DNA of 64,000 bases, taken from Macrothele yani. Lineage: Eukaryota > Arthropoda > Arachnida > Araneae > Macrothelidae. Location: NCBI GenBank assembly GCA_039090855.1, contig CM076991.1:100514021-100578020 (forward strand), given 5' to 3'. How positions within the stretch are numbered: position 1 is the stretch's first letter; every line of letters starts with the position of its first letter. Position numbers and translations under genes: made by a program. This document shows positions 1 to 10,360 of this stretch, in pieces. The notes below the pieces were generated by a model. The model was given only the letters and a program-made list of their open reading frames with translations, was not told the origin of the DNA and ran no database searches.

Positions 1-537
1 GGCGTACAAAACTTGCCTGGAGAGCTTTTGGAAGAAACAGCATAATTTTCAAGTGCAATATGCCATTATGTCTTAAAAGAAAAGTGTTTGATCAATGCAT
101 CCTTCCAGTGCTTACGTATGGTGCAGAGACGTGGACCTTAACTAAAAGAGACATACAAAGGCTGCAGACAACTCAAAGCAAAATGGAGAGGTGCATGCTT
201 GGTGTAACCATTAGAGATAAGAAGAGGAACTCGTGGATCCGAAAAATGACAAGAGTGGAAGACATCATGATCAGAGTTAAATCCCTGAAATGACAATGGG
301 CTGGACATACTGCCAGAAAGACAGACCATCGATGGACAGCAAAAATTTTAGATTTGATTCCAAGGGACAGGAAAAGACCCAAAAGAAGACCACATGGGAG
401 ATGGGTGGATGAAATTCGAAAGTATACAGGAGTGACATGAAGGAGACTGGCACAAGACAGACCGTTGTGGAGGAAACTTGGGGAGACCTTCGTCCAGCAG
501 TGGATTGATAATGGTTGACAATGATGATGATGATGTA
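1..537 (+). mobile_element. RTE-clade non-LTR retrotransposon, 3' end (copy a)
   Basis: This is the 3' end of the reverse-transcriptase ORF of the RTE family seen nearly complete at 12952-16130. The conserved tail of the polyprotein (LTYGAETWTLTKRDIQRLQT) is readable at about 100-170. The reading frame is broken by TGG-to-TGA changes at 291-293 and again near 438. The copy ends with the short 3' UTR and an (ATG)n tail at about 520-535, which is typical of RTE elements, and this directly abuts a TA-rich tract. The 5' side runs off the window. It is a dead fragment; family assignment is firm, clade assignment rests on the APE and RT motifs of the longer copy. Confidence 0.9.
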
Positions 538-579
538 TATATATATGTATAAGTTCATTAAAAATAGATCCTCAAGCTC

Positions 580-1036
580 AGATAACTACTTATACACATA
601 TAGGTATATTGACAATTTGCTTTGTATAAATAATTCTGAAGTTATAGAAAGTGATTTTGCTAATATCTACCCCAACTCTCTTAAATTGTGTAAAACTAAC
701 CAAAATAATCAAGAACTTGATTTCTTAGACTTAAGCATCAAACTTAACAGAGGTAACCCGTCCATCAGCCTTTTTGATAAAAGAGTAAATTTTCCTTTCA
801 AGGTAATAAAATATTTGCGCTGGTACAATAACATCTCAACCAAAGTAATTGAAAATGTTCTTATTTCTCAGGTACTTAGAACTTCCAAAATTTGCAGCAA
901 CAATTCGGATTTCAATAACCACATAAATATACTTTTAAACAGTTTTCTAGATAACAAGATTCCAGCTCTTTTTATTAAAAAAGTATTAAGAGAAATCGTT
1001 CTGAAAAATAGAGTTAGGTTAGCAGATCTGTTTTAA
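580..1036 (+). pseudogene. Reverse-transcriptase C-terminal fragment, Penelope-like
   Basis: An open frame of about 150 codons begins just after the RTE tail. It reads YRYIDNLLCINN, a catalytic-motif-like stretch with the second aspartate changed to Asn, then ELDFLDLSIKLNRG, LFDKRVNFPF and ISQVLRTSKICSNNSDF. This order (Y-x-D-D-like, FLDL, a DKR strand, then the SQ-x-x-R-x-x-x-IC helix) is what I recall from Penelope-like or related invertebrate retroelement RTs. The N-terminal fingers and palm are missing and no GIY-YIG endonuclease is visible. The start methionine at 515 lies in the RTE microsatellite tail and is accidental. The clade call is tentative. Confidence 0.45.
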
Positions 1037-2653
1037 TTTCTTCACAGTTAATAAAATGATTCTGGCCAATGAAATTCTTCTTGGAAGTTGGTCTGGAGGA
1101 TGCATATTAACTAACAACAGGAACCTTTAGTGCTATGGACAGGACAGTCCTATTAAAAATAAAAATAAAAATAATACAAATAAAATCACAAAAACAAGTT
1201 TAAAATTTGATTAAAAAATTAAATAAAAAATATAAAAAGTAAACTAGGTATTCTCTCTCTAAAATAGCTAACCTAAAAATGGTAAAACTTACGTTAAAAT
1301 AATTAGGTTACTGGTTGTGTCTGTAGAAGTACACTAAGGTATTTAAATACAAGTAAAAATTATTAAATACACTTCATGTATATTTGATAATAATTTTCGT
1401 GTATTCTGGAGAGTTATTCTACTCTTACTGGACAAGCATGTCTTCATTCTAAGTTTTGTAATTTCTCCTGGAGGATTTTCGCGTGTAGCGGAGGATTTAG
1501 TAGGATTTTCCTGCTGTGGACGATGGTCGGCCATTTTATGTCACTTGGAGCAGGACACAACATTGTGAGTTGGCTCTTACCTTTGTTCTCGTGAAAAAAT
1601 TTGTATCTTGATTTTTTGTGTTCGTTAAAAAGCGGTAAATGTATTTCGCTTATTCGGCTTTGGTGCAAATTGTTTTTCTTACCTTTTGAGTTTTTTCTTT
1701 TGCTTAATTTTGGAAATTGTGCACGTTTTTGTGCACTTTGCTTTGGACAGTTTGCTGTTTGCAGTGGTCAACGATGTTTTGTCGTAGTTGGTTGATGCAA
1801 AATTTCTCCCTTAAAGCACTCCTGGAATATCTTGTAAATATTGCAACTATTTATTACTTTATGTATTACTTTCCAAAGCATTCTTTCAATTTTTGTTCAA
1901 GTGGCTTCCATTTTTGGGGAAGCTGTATGTACAAAAGTTTCTTTTTACTTACATGTCTCTGTTGTAATTTTTATTATTTCATATTTTTATTTTGTATTGT
2001 ATTTTCCGAAAAACCCCTTTTTTTACCCCAAGGAATGACATTACTTTAGTGCTTTTAGTACTTTGTTTCACGTTTGGAAATTCTCTTTGGGGGTATGGTT
2101 GCACAACCTCGTGCTTTAGCTGAATTTTTCTGTTGGCATTCTCGTCTGGGGACTCAAGCCTTCTCACAACTTGTGAGTTTTTTTTAAAACGTTATTCTGT
2201 TTTTTGTGACAGATGAGAGTATGGGTTGGGCCAGGAAAGTTATAGATGTATGCAAAAACTTTAGATAAAATATTTTTCCCGCACCATTGATGACGGTTAT
2301 GTTAATTAAAAATTATTGTGGAATTTATACTTGCATCTATGACTTTGCAGAAACCCATTTCCAACTAGGACTTTGTGGAAGTGAGAAAATGCAGAGTTTT
2401 GCTGCTCCTTGATAAAGCCAAGGCTCGGCATTCTCGACACTTTCTGCATTCCGGTTTTTCTATTTATTTATTCTTTACTCATGCCTGTTGGGTAATGAGG
2501 TTTAATTTGTTTTTATTTTCCTTATAAAATAAATTTTTGTTTCAGTCTCTGTTTTGTAGTTTGTAAGTTCTAAATATTCATCACTGCTCCGTTGCGCGTC
2601 ATGATTGTTTGCTGAAAATTTTGGTTTAAATATTAAATTTTGGTTGTAAAATT
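1037..2653. other. AT-rich stretch, no recognisable gene
   Basis: AT-rich sequence with A-rich runs at 1155-1240 and T-rich tracts at 1850-2040. The open frames here are short, compositionally biased and mostly hydrophobic (1717-2049), so I do not regard them as genes. It may contain the 3' flank of the retroelement fragment at 580-1036. Confidence 0.5.
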
Positions 2654-3834
2654 GCAAATGTGGCGCTGTGGGCGGTCCTGTAAAAGGAAACGACATGACA
2701 TATGCAGCGATCTGACAATATAAGGAGTGATGCGACGGGAATCAGTAGGAGTCGGACGCAGTATGGGTAAGACGAAGGATCTAAGCGCATTTGATCGTGG
2801 GCAAATTGTCGGGGCCAGACGAATGGGTCACTCCATCTCTGAAGTCGTGCAGGCACTGGGTTTTTCACGAGCTACTGTGTCACGGTTGCACAGTGAGTAC
2901 GTCGAATCCGGTAAAACCATCCCTGCAAGGGCAAACTGCCGTGGACAACAGCGTGTGGACGAGCGGGGTCATCGTCGGCCAGCTCGCATTGTAACAGCGG
3001 ATAGACGGGCCATAGGGCAAGAAATCACTCGGCAATTTAACGCTGGTGCACAAAAACGTGTAAGCAGCCACACCATCCAGAACCATCTCCTCGCTATGGG
3101 GTACAGAAGCCGTCGTCTCACTAGGGTACCTCTGCTGACCGCACATCACAGGGTGCAAAGATTACCATGAGCGCGGGAACATCGCCACTGGACCCTAGAC
3201 ATGCGAAAAAATGTTGCCTGGACTTATGAGTCGAGATTCACGTTGGTACATGCGGATGGCAGGAACGAGTACGGCGCAAACCACATGAAGCGATGGATTC
3301 TTCTTGCCAGCAGGGTACTCTTCAAGCTGGTGGTGGTGGAATTCTCGTCTGGGGACTGTTTACGTGGACTGAAATGAGACCCCTTGTACGTGTGACATCG
3401 TCTCTCACAGGTCAACGTTACCGGGATATCCTGGACGACCATTTGCTCCCGTTTGTGCGTCTTAAACGTCCCACTGGGGACCTCATCCTACAACAAGACA
3501 GTGCACCGTGCCATCGCTCCCGAATTGTATCCGAATGGTTGGAAGAACACTCCACCGACGTGACCTCGCTTCCTTGGCCAGCTAGGTCACCTGACCTCAA
3601 TTCCTTCGAGCACATCTGGGGTGTCATCGAGAGAGATGTTCGAAGCTCTGACCTTCCTCCATCAAATGTTCGTGAACTGTGGGAGCTTGTTCAAGGGTCG
3701 TGGATCCGTATGGCTTCCCAACGCTTCCGGTGTCTTGTCGAGTCCATGCTGAAACGAATCGCCGCTGTCATCAGCGCGAATGGTGGTGCTACACGTTACT
3801 AGACAGGTATCTCTAATTCAATTGCTCTTCAGTG
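2654..3834 (+). mobile_element. Tc1-like DNA transposon, 5'-truncated (Tc1-B1)
   Basis: The DNA-binding half of a Tc1 transposase starts at Met 2763 (MGKTKDLSAFDRGQIVGARR) and runs to 3170. The catalytic half resumes at 3293-3802 with LILQQDSAPCH, SPDLNSFEHIW and a GGATRY C-terminus. A 1-base deletion near 3265 shifts the frame, and the first catalytic Asp is lost (AWTYESRF where WTDESRF is expected). The right TIR ends at 3834 followed by TA. Comparison with the minus-strand copy at 19579-20787 shows the left TIR is missing, with the match starting at about 2654. Non-autonomous. Confidence 0.88.
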
Positions 3835-3916
3835 TATACATAAACATAGTAGACATAAAATTGCAAAAATAGAATGCCATGACCACGCGCTCTGCTGCAG
3901 GAGTCAATGTCACCCG

Positions 3917-4570
3917 AAATAAAATACATAAATAACGCAGACACTACAAGCACAATAGAACTCAATTAAATATATGACAACCATAAATAATACAAGGTCA
4001 GCCACCGGGTGCCGACGTCATTACGATTAAGATTTTGTAAGATCAATAAACCAGAAGCGCATTCTTACTAACTTTCAGGGCTACATAAAGAACTGTATTT
4101 TCTTCCGAGTTGCCCGGGGGCATTTAACTATTCTTTCCTAGCATGCATGATATATTTAACAGTGGGGAAAGACAACTACACTATTCTGTATAATTCTGAA
4201 CATACCCTTTACCTACGCATTAACATAATAATGAACTCTATAGGTGGATGACCACGGTAATTTTTGTTTACCGGTCGTGGACGTCATTCAGGGTTGAGGT
4301 AGGTCTATTTTGAATGTTTAAATTTGTTACTTAAGCTGATTTTAAAGTTTATTTCCTGACAGGTAGGGAGGATGGGATGTCCAGTTTATTTTTATTCGGT
4401 CGGGGTTGCTAAATTAGGACGTCCGCATGAAACCTGTCAGAAGCTCAGCCGTCGGGTGCATCCTCCCCTAAAGATTGGCACCCGGTGGCTGATCTTTTAT
4501 TATTTATGGTTGTCACATATTTAAATGAGTTCTATTGTGCTTGTACTGTCTGCGTTACATATGTATTATA
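3917..4570. mobile_element. Non-autonomous DNA element with ~95-bp TIRs (MITE-like)
   Basis: The sequence at about 3920-4017 returns in inverted orientation at about 4470-4568. Both arms contain AACGCAGACA, CAAGCACAATAGAACTCA, GACAACCATAAATAAT and GCCACCGGGTGCC. The arms are close to 90% alike by eye and enclose roughly 450 bp with no coding content. The outer ends lie in TA-rich sequence, so the exact terminus and target duplication are unclear. It behaves as a miniature inverted-repeat element; the superfamily is not evident. Confidence 0.75.
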
Positions 4571-4580
4571 TATATATATA

Positions 4581-5560
4581 CACTATATTGACAAAACTCA
4601 CCGGACACCTAGAAGAGAAACACAACATAGTGGTTATTGACATACATTAGTACGGTGTCGGTACATTTTTGGCCTTAATGCATGCAAAGTATACGAGACA
4701 TACACTAACCCTTCGATACATGCACTAAACCTTCGAGACATACACTAACATTTCGAGACATGCACTAACCCTTCGAGACATGCTTTTGACAAAGGTTTGG
4801 AACACAGCGATAGGTATGCGCTTCCATTCAGTACATAATGCTGCCGCTAACTGTTGCTTAGTAGTAGGCCTTGGTTCCAAACTTCTTATGCGGCGCTCTA
4901 ATTCATCCCATAGGTGTTCTATGGGATTAAGATCAGGGCTCCGTGCTGACCAGTCCACGCACGATATGGAATTATCGTCAAACCACGCCTTAACAGCCCT
5001 TGCTTTATGGATCGGTACATTATCCTGCTGGTAACAACAAGGCTCGGTTCCATAATATTGCCACAGAGTTGTAAGGTAGTCGATAATATCGAAGTAGACG
5101 TGCTGGTTAACATGTTTGTCCATGATAACCAATGGGCCGGGACCATACCACGAAAAACACCCCCACACGAGTACACTGCTACCTCCAACTTGACCGTAGG
5201 AACAGTAAATAGCGTTCTCCCGGCTCCCGCCATACCCACACACGGCCATCAGACTGATGAATCGTGTATCTGCATTCATTAGTCCATAAGACACGTTTCC
5301 ATTGATCTACCGTCCACGATATATGTTCTTTACACCACGCTAAACGACGAGTAGAATTCCTAGTGGAGATGAAAGGCTTATGAGCAGCCGCACGACCACG
5401 GCAACCCATGGAATGAAGTTCTTTACGAATGGTACGCGTACATACCGAGGATCCAGCTGTTTTAGTCACCTGTACACTGAGGTCTTGTGCAGTACACTGT
5501 CGATTAGCTGTAACGACTCTCATGAGGCTTCGACGTCCTCTATCACTTATTTTCCTTGGT
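4581..5560 (-). mobile_element. Tc1-like DNA transposon, 5'-truncated (Tc1-F1)
   Basis: The 3' TIR starts at 4581 (CACTATATTGAC after TA), and transposase sequence runs leftward from about 5560. Motifs in order are RVLWTNECRYTIHQSDGR (first catalytic Asp replaced by Asn), [32 protein letters not shown] and RSPDLNPIEHLWDELERR, so the family is DD34E. The frames at 5523-5179 and 5294-4725 overlap, marking a frameshift. Alignment with the copy at 37361-38740 shows the first ~90 codons and the 5' TIR are missing beyond 5560. Confidence 0.87.
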
Positions 5561-5780
5561 TGTTTTTACACGAAGCTATCACGTCACCTTTTTTTGCACT
5601 TTACGTAGTTATGCAGTTACCGCAGAGCTTTTAGAAATAATGAACAACTTTTACTTCACATGGGAACAGTGTTTAGCGACTGCTGTGAGACGTACTTATG
5701 ACTTATTTTATCAACAAGTTGAACATAAGTTTGGTTTGTAACTATTACGTTAACATTAAGCTATCTTCCTTGTGGAATAC
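5561..5780. other. Non-coding spacer
   Basis: About 220 bp between the broken 5' edge of Tc1-F1 and the hairpin at 5781. I see no motif or repeat in it. Confidence 0.4.
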
Positions 5781-5886
5781 AAAACCTTGTGTGTTTACTT
5801 TAACTTCGGTTTGACGGTAAAACTCACGTAAGCTGTGTAGTGTTTTACAGTCAAACCGAAGTTAAAATAAGCACACAAGCTTTTAT
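5781..5886. repeat. Inverted repeat, ~43-bp arms, short loop
   Basis: Arms at about 5781-5823 and 5842-5886 are reverse complements with few mismatches, including a 17-bp perfect core (TTTAACTTCGGTTTGAC and its complement). About 18 bases separate them. The size and AT-rich ends suggest a minimal foldback or MITE remnant. Confidence 0.75.
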
Positions 5887-5891
5887 CCTGT

Positions 5892-5998
5892 ACTCACGTT
5901 TTAACTTGCCTTACCTCACGTTTTAACTTACCTTACCTCACGTTTTAACTTACCTTACCTCACGTTTTAACTTACCTTACCTCACGCTTTAACTTGCC
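5892..5998. repeat. 22-bp tandem repeat, ~5 units
   Basis: The unit CTCACGTTTTAACTTACCTT plus AC recurs head to tail about five times, with the first and last units slightly diverged (CTTGCC variants). It lies immediately beside the inverted repeat at 5781-5886. Confidence 0.85.
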
Positions 5999-6327
5999 GT
6001 AGTAAATTGACTTCACTGGGCCATCTCGGATTTCTTCTCAGTCGTACAAGCTCAAAATCTTAACTAATATGCAACAGTATTACTGCAACAATTTTACAGA
6101 AAGCAAAGTAGCATACAGATCCAAACTTTCATTATTTTCAACCAGCGCGTGATTATTCAAACATCCACAAATGATTCGGTATCAGAGCATGTAGCACTTG
6201 AACCACAACAAAGACGTACAGCTTTCTTAATACGTATAATAAATCGTAGCTCTCTACTTTCTCATCACTTCGAATCGTACATCATGTATGACTGAAAGAT
6301 TTCATAAATCTCGAAACATCAGTCGTT
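5999..6327. other. Non-coding spacer before TRIM-B
   Basis: About 330 bp of unremarkable AT-rich sequence between the 22-bp array and the 5' LTR of TRIM-B. I see no gene or repeat. Confidence 0.4.
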
Positions 6328-6474
6328 TCGGACGTACTATAGAGGTGAAGCACATGTCAAGAGCGCAAAGTTGCAGCAATAAATTCGGCTGGTGTAGCTT
6401 AATTGGGGAAGCATTCGGCTCCGGAGCAGAAGGATTCGATTTCGTGCTCCCCCACTGGCAAATTAATATTTTCA
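6328..6474 (+). repeat. 5' LTR of TRIM-B with tRNA-like Pol III boxes
   Basis: Contains an A-box match TAGCTTAATTGG at 6395-6406 and a degraded B box (ATTCGATTTC) about 30 bases further on. An anticodon-loop-like CTCCGGA lies between them, resembling a tRNA-Arg(CCG) body. Its partner at 8040-8186 is the same length but has drifted (TATCTTAATTGC; GGTTCCAAAATC). Confidence 0.65.
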
Positions 6475-6722
6475 AATTGACGCCCGAATGTAAGAATGGA
6501 TCGTTAGGTACTTCGCAAAAATATGTGATGTTCCTTCCACACGTTGGTTGGAATTAATGAGAATTCCTTCTTCGCTTCGAAAAATGTGTGACGCTTCCTC
6601 CACACGTCGTCTAGAAGTAGTGAGAATTCCTTCTTCAACAGTGAGCTCTCCTTCAAGCGTGGATTGCTGGCTGACCTGGAAACCTACGATTCCGTCCCAG
6701 CCCTTTCTCAAAGGAGGACATA

Positions 6723-8037
6723 CACTGCTGGCCACCTAAAATGCACCACCAAGAAGGAAGCATCCGATTGGCCTGAAATTCGCAGCATGCGTCGCCCGCG
6801 AGAGGACATGCAAACGATTAGCATTGCAGGGCATATGCAAATCATGTGCGCCCGGCACGCCACCGAGAAGCACTATAAGAAGGGTGCCCAGAAGGCTGGG
6901 TGTAAGTAGTGGAAGTCTGTTGTGCTGCCGAACCTGTGCTTGGGAAGCTTCCTGATGCCTCGTCGCAGAAAACGGCAGTCATTCCAGTACGTTTCAGATT
7001 TCGACAGAGGACGAATAGTGGCTTATCACGACAGCGGTTTATCGTACCGACGTGAGCGATTGCCGCGGCTGCGGCACACCACCGAACGAGAGGACCGGCA
7101 AGTTGTGCGGCGGGCATTGATGGCTCGCACCGCCACATCACGAACGTTAGCGCAGGAATTAGGGTGTGTAGCGCAGCAACTTGTGTCAGCACGTACCGTT
7201 CGATGTCGTCTGCAGGAGCGGGGACTTGTCGCACGGCGCCCATTGCTCCGATTACCATTGACGTTACAGCACCGGCGAGTGCGGCGGCAGTGGTCTGTTG
7301 AGCGCCACACCTGGACTACGGAATGGCACGACATTGTCTTCTCCGACGAATCCCGCTTTTGCCTGCAACACCACGATGGTCGGATCCGCGTGTGGCGGCA
7401 CCACGGCGAGAGACTGTATGACGCCTGCATTATGCATCGCCATACCGGTCCGTCGCCTGGCGTTATGGTTTGGGGCGCAATTGGATATGACAGCCGCACC
7501 CATCTGGTACGCATCGCCGGTACACTCAACAGCCACCGCTACATCTCCGACGTTTTGGAGCCTGTAGTCCTCCCTTACCTGCAAGACCTGCCAGCTGCCA
7601 CGTTTCAACAGGACAATGCCCTCCCTCAAGTGGCACGCATCGTGCAACAATTCTTCACGGCCCACCAGGTGTCACTGCTGCCGTGCCCCACCTGTTCTCC
7701 CCATATGTCGCCCATCGAACACGTCTGGTCGCTGATCGGCAACCGAGTGTTCCGGCAAGCACAACCAGCGGCTACGCTTGATTTTATGTGGCAACGTGTG
7801 GAAGCAGCCTGGACCGACATACCCCAAGCCCACATCCAAAGCCTCTTTCTTTCGATGCCGCGGCCGTGATTGCCAGCCATAGGGGCCTCACGAACTATTG
7901 ATGTCTGCGTGTTCCGCAAGTCGCGCGGGCCTGTAAGCTCAATCGTTTCATCTTTGTATCTGTTGTTATGTGTCCAGTAAATCTGGCTTTGATATCTCGT
8001 GTCCTTCTTGGTGTTGCATTTTGGGTGGCCAGCAGTG
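6723..8037 (+). mobile_element. Tc1-like DNA transposon, complete ends (Tc1-A)
   Basis: TIRs of about 40 bp start CACTGCTGGCCACC at 6723 and end with the complement at 8037, each flanked by TA (6721-6722, 8038-8039). The element encodes one uninterrupted transposase ORF. Removing it and one TA rejoins the TRIM-B purine tract to the TRIM-B 3' LTR, which supports the boundaries. The ends are clean, but the transposase has an internal deletion and an altered C-terminus. Confidence 0.9.
6955..7869 (+). CDS. Tc1-A transposase, internally deleted
   Basis: Cut-and-paste transposase of the Tc1 group, acting on the element's TIRs in the nucleus. Met 6955 (MPRRRKRQSFQYVSDFDRGR) is preferred over the upstream in-frame Met 6922, because family members begin with this motif. 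The DDE triad is present: VFSDESRF, FQQDNALP and the Glu of SPHMSPIEHVW, with 34 residues between the second Asp and the Glu (DD34E). The usual SPDLSPIEH is altered to SPHMSPIEH. The helix-turn-helix region after GLSYRR is shortened by roughly 35 residues, and the protein stops at SMPRP, short of the usual C-terminal tail. About 304 residues against a usual ~340. Open frame but probably inactive in DNA binding. Confidence 0.85.
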   Translation: MPRRRKRQSFQYVSDFDRGRIVAYHDSGLSYRRERLPRLRHTTEREDRQVVRRALMARTATSRTLAQELGCVAQQLVSARTVRCRLQERGLVARRPLLRLPLTLQHRRVRRQWSVERHTWTTEWHDIVFSDESRFCLQHHDGRIRVWRHHGERLYDACIMHRHTGPSPGVMVWGAIGYDSRTHLVRIAGTLNSHRYISDVLEPVVLPYLQDLPAATFQQDNALPQVARIVQQFFTAHQVSLLPCPTCSPHMSPIEHVWSLIGNRVFRQAQPAATLDFMWQRVEAAWTDIPQAHIQSLFLSMPRP

Positions 8038-8039
8038 TA

Positions 8040-8186
8040 TGTGACGTAGTACATAGGTGAAGCGCATGTGAGGACGGCAAATTTGCTTCGGTAAATTCCG
8101 TCGGTGTATCTTAATTGCGAAAGCATTCGACTCCGGAACAGAACGATGCTGGTTCCAAAATCGTCATCTGCAAATTTTTATTCTCA
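8040..8186 (+). repeat. 3' LTR of TRIM-B
   Basis: Starts TGTGACGTAG immediately after the TA of Tc1-A and aligns along its length with 6328-6474, including the AAGCATTCGACTCCGGAACA segment (anticodon-arm equivalent). It is more diverged from its partner than the two TRIM-A LTRs are from each other. Confidence 0.65.
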
Positions 8187-8229
8187 CGCGTTCAGCATGA
8201 TAGCCTAAAAAAGCGTAACACACAGAAGA

Positions 8230-9056
8230 TCATCTAAGCATAGTCTAATCAACATAAGGGAAATCGGCAAGCAACAATGCAGCAATGGACCACGCAAATA
8301 AACGCTGGGGCACAGCGGTACGTGTTACCGTTAACAGTAGAGCGAACTCTGTTACGCATGAGTCTCCGGAGTCGACGCTGCGTCAAGTCGCCCATGTTGC
8401 CCAGGTCCATCGGCAACGACGCCTGCAGTTCGCATGCGATTACCGTCATTGGGCAGTGGAAGAGTGGAAAAAGGTTGCCTTCTCCGACGAATCGAGGTTT
8501 CTACTCCAAAGAAGGGCGGTGGCGGATACGGCGTCAGACACACGAGAACCAACACTCGGACACGCTTGTCTGTCAAATACAGGACGGTGGTGGCAGTGCG
8601 CATGTCTTAGGGAATGTTTCCTGGTATGACCAGGGACCACTAGTACCACGTGATGGGTCCCTGAAAGCTAATGTCTACCTGTCCATCCTCGCTGACCACA
8701 TGCGTCCCTTCATGTTGGACGTTTACCCTGGTGGTGATGGTGTCTACCTACAAGGGAATGCGCCTCGCTAAAGGGATGCGTAACTTGTTCCAGGAACACG
8801 ATAGCAATGTCTCCGTTCTCTCTTAGCCGGCGAAATCGCCAGACCTCAATCCCATAGAGCACTTGTGGGACGATTTGGATCCACAGGTTCAACTTGGCGA
8901 CCCATAACCACGTCATCTCAGCGACCTCCGTGCTCTGCTGCAGTCCCAATGGGCACGTGTGCCTCTGGCAACCTTCTAGGGCCTCGTTGCGTTGCGTCCA
9001 TGTCACTCCGTCTCGCTGCCGTCATCCGTGCCAAGGGTGGCTATTCCCATTATTAG
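8230..9056 (+). pseudogene. Tc1-like transposase pseudogene (Tc1-G)
   Basis: A transposase remnant split over frames. Readable parts are INAGAQRY and VERTLLRMSLRSRR (end of the DNA-binding domain), KKVAFSDESRFLLQRR (first catalytic Asp), an aberrant VYLQGNAPR in place of the second motif, PAKSPDLNPIEHLWDDL near 8830 and a C-terminal AAVIRAKGGYSHY ending at 9056. The N-terminus is missing and several stops and frameshifts are present. No clear TIRs were found. Confidence 0.8.
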
Positions 9057-9747
9057 GTGGGTGGTACACTGAGAAAAAATGTTTGTTTGAAACCACAAAA
9101 TAGTTTTGTTGAGCTGTTTTGTCGATTTATTTTGCTGCTTCAGCCAAACTCCATCGGAATTGTTTTGTTGGCAACACAAAATTATTTCTTTGGCTATATT
9201 TTGTTAATTCAACTATATGGAGGTGGCATCGACCTTATGCCAAATATCACGTGATTACTAGCTACTTCATACGGGCACTACCAAGCTACCACTGACCACA
9301 AGAATCTCGTTTTGCGCTTAAGATTTCGATTTAAATTATGGCTGACTGCGAGTTTGCACATGAGATAATGATAAGAGTTGTAATTTATGTATAGAGCTTG
9401 ATTTCATGTATAGGCTATATATATACAGGGTGTTTCAAAATTCGTGCGCAACTAAAGATTGCATGGTGGTAGCACCCTGGAACATATAGAACGTTAAGAA
9501 AAATATGCCGATTTTTTTTTATTATTATTATTTTTTTTTTTTTTTTTGGCTAACCAGAAATGTCACTAATTTGTTTCATCAGAAATCTGAGGAAAACATT
9601 TAAAAAGAATCGGATTTAGAAACATGTTACACACACCAAAATAGTGTCAATACATCGTTATGTCAAGTACAAATCGTCCGTGAACATTCCAGGAGGTAAT
9701 AAACCGACTTCCAAATGCTGAATTCGCAGATAAGAATTTTCTGGGAA

Positions 9748-9815
9748 GGGCCGGTATACCCAAGTGGTTAGCACGTGTAGTTCCTAAACTGAAGATCTCA
9801 AGTTGGAATCCGCTC
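9748..9815 (+). repeat. tRNA-like segment, possible SINE head
   Basis: GGGCCGGTATACCCAAGTGG followed by TTAGCACG resembles a tRNA D-arm and A box. About 35 bases later AAGTTGGAATCC resembles a degraded B box. The stems are imperfect and no SINE body could be matched to other copies in the window. Confidence 0.35.
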
Positions 9816-10100
9816 GGGGAAAGATTTTTCGCTGGCTCGGAACAAATTTCCTCGTGACGTAAGACCATCCAAAATTCATTTAAAAACCATTAAATTAAAA
9901 ACGGTGGGACAATATTGTGGGGAAAAATTAAAATACGGCGGGGAAACAAAAAATGGAAGGGAGGAAACTGGCGGACACCCAGGATCGAAGCCCCCCCCCC
10001 CGCCCTAAAATTACTGCACCGGCAAAGTGTTGCCATCGAAAAAAAGTTTAAGGACAAAGTGGCCCAGCTACAATTTTGTGGGAACAAGAAATTACTGTGT

Positions 10101-10242
10101 CACGATAACAATATGTTTGGTTGCAGCAACAAAACTTTTTATCACGATAACAATATGTTTGGTTGCAGCAACAAAACTTTTTATGACAATAACAATATGT
10201 TTGGTTGCAGCAACAAAACTTTTTATCACGATAACAATACAT
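10101..10242. repeat. 42-bp tandem repeat, ~3.3 units
   Basis: The unit CACGATAACAATATGTTTGG continuing GTTGCAGCAACAAAACTTTT repeats at 10101, 10143 and 10185, with a partial unit at 10227. The period is 42 bp (14 codons), so an apparent open frame (9915-10385) passes through, but the encoded repeat has no recognisable features and I treat it as fortuitous. Each unit contains GTTGCAGCAAC, a small self-complementary word. Confidence 0.85.
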
Positions 10243-10360
10243 ATTGTTGGATGAAAAAATTCCTCAAAATCGACCTAGGCATTTTGTTAAATGAGCAAAA
10301 CGGTCATGAGAACAATAAATTTTGTAGAATCAAGAATAATTTTCTGCAAAACAATTTTGG

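Larger units (their letters stand above)
6328..8186 (+). mobile_element. Miniature LTR retrotransposon with tRNA-like LTRs, interrupted by Tc1-A (TRIM-B)
   Basis: Two related 147-bp direct repeats (6328-6474 and 8040-8186) flank a short non-coding interior once the Tc1 insertion 6723-8037 is set aside. Right after the 5' repeat is a degenerate primer binding site (6478-6489, TGACGCCCGAAT, 10 of 12 bases matching the tRNA-Lys(UUU)-type site seen in TRIM-A). Before the 3' repeat is a purine tract (AAAGGAGGA, about 6710-6718). The right LTR begins TGTGACG, as in TRIM-A, and both LTRs can be read as ending in TCA. The interior (6490-6700) shares GTGATGTTCCTTCCACAC-type blocks with TRIM-A. Net length is about 540 bp. 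No protein is encoded, so mobility would depend on proteins supplied elsewhere. I could not establish a target duplication. Confidence 0.7.

Noticed and set aside
515..579. Met-rich start of the Penelope-like ORF
   Set aside because: The initial MTMMMMMYIYMYK is the RTE (ATG)n tail and TA tract translated by chance; the RT-like homology starts near 580.
1717..2049. 110-codon hydrophobic ORF as a membrane protein gene
   Set aside because: T-rich composition forces Phe/Leu/Cys codons; two overlapping frames look equally 'membrane-like', so it is compositional.
9429..9470. ACAGGGTGTTTCAAAATTCG as a mariner terminus
   Set aside because: The word resembles mariner-type ends, but I found no inverted partner or coding sequence nearby.
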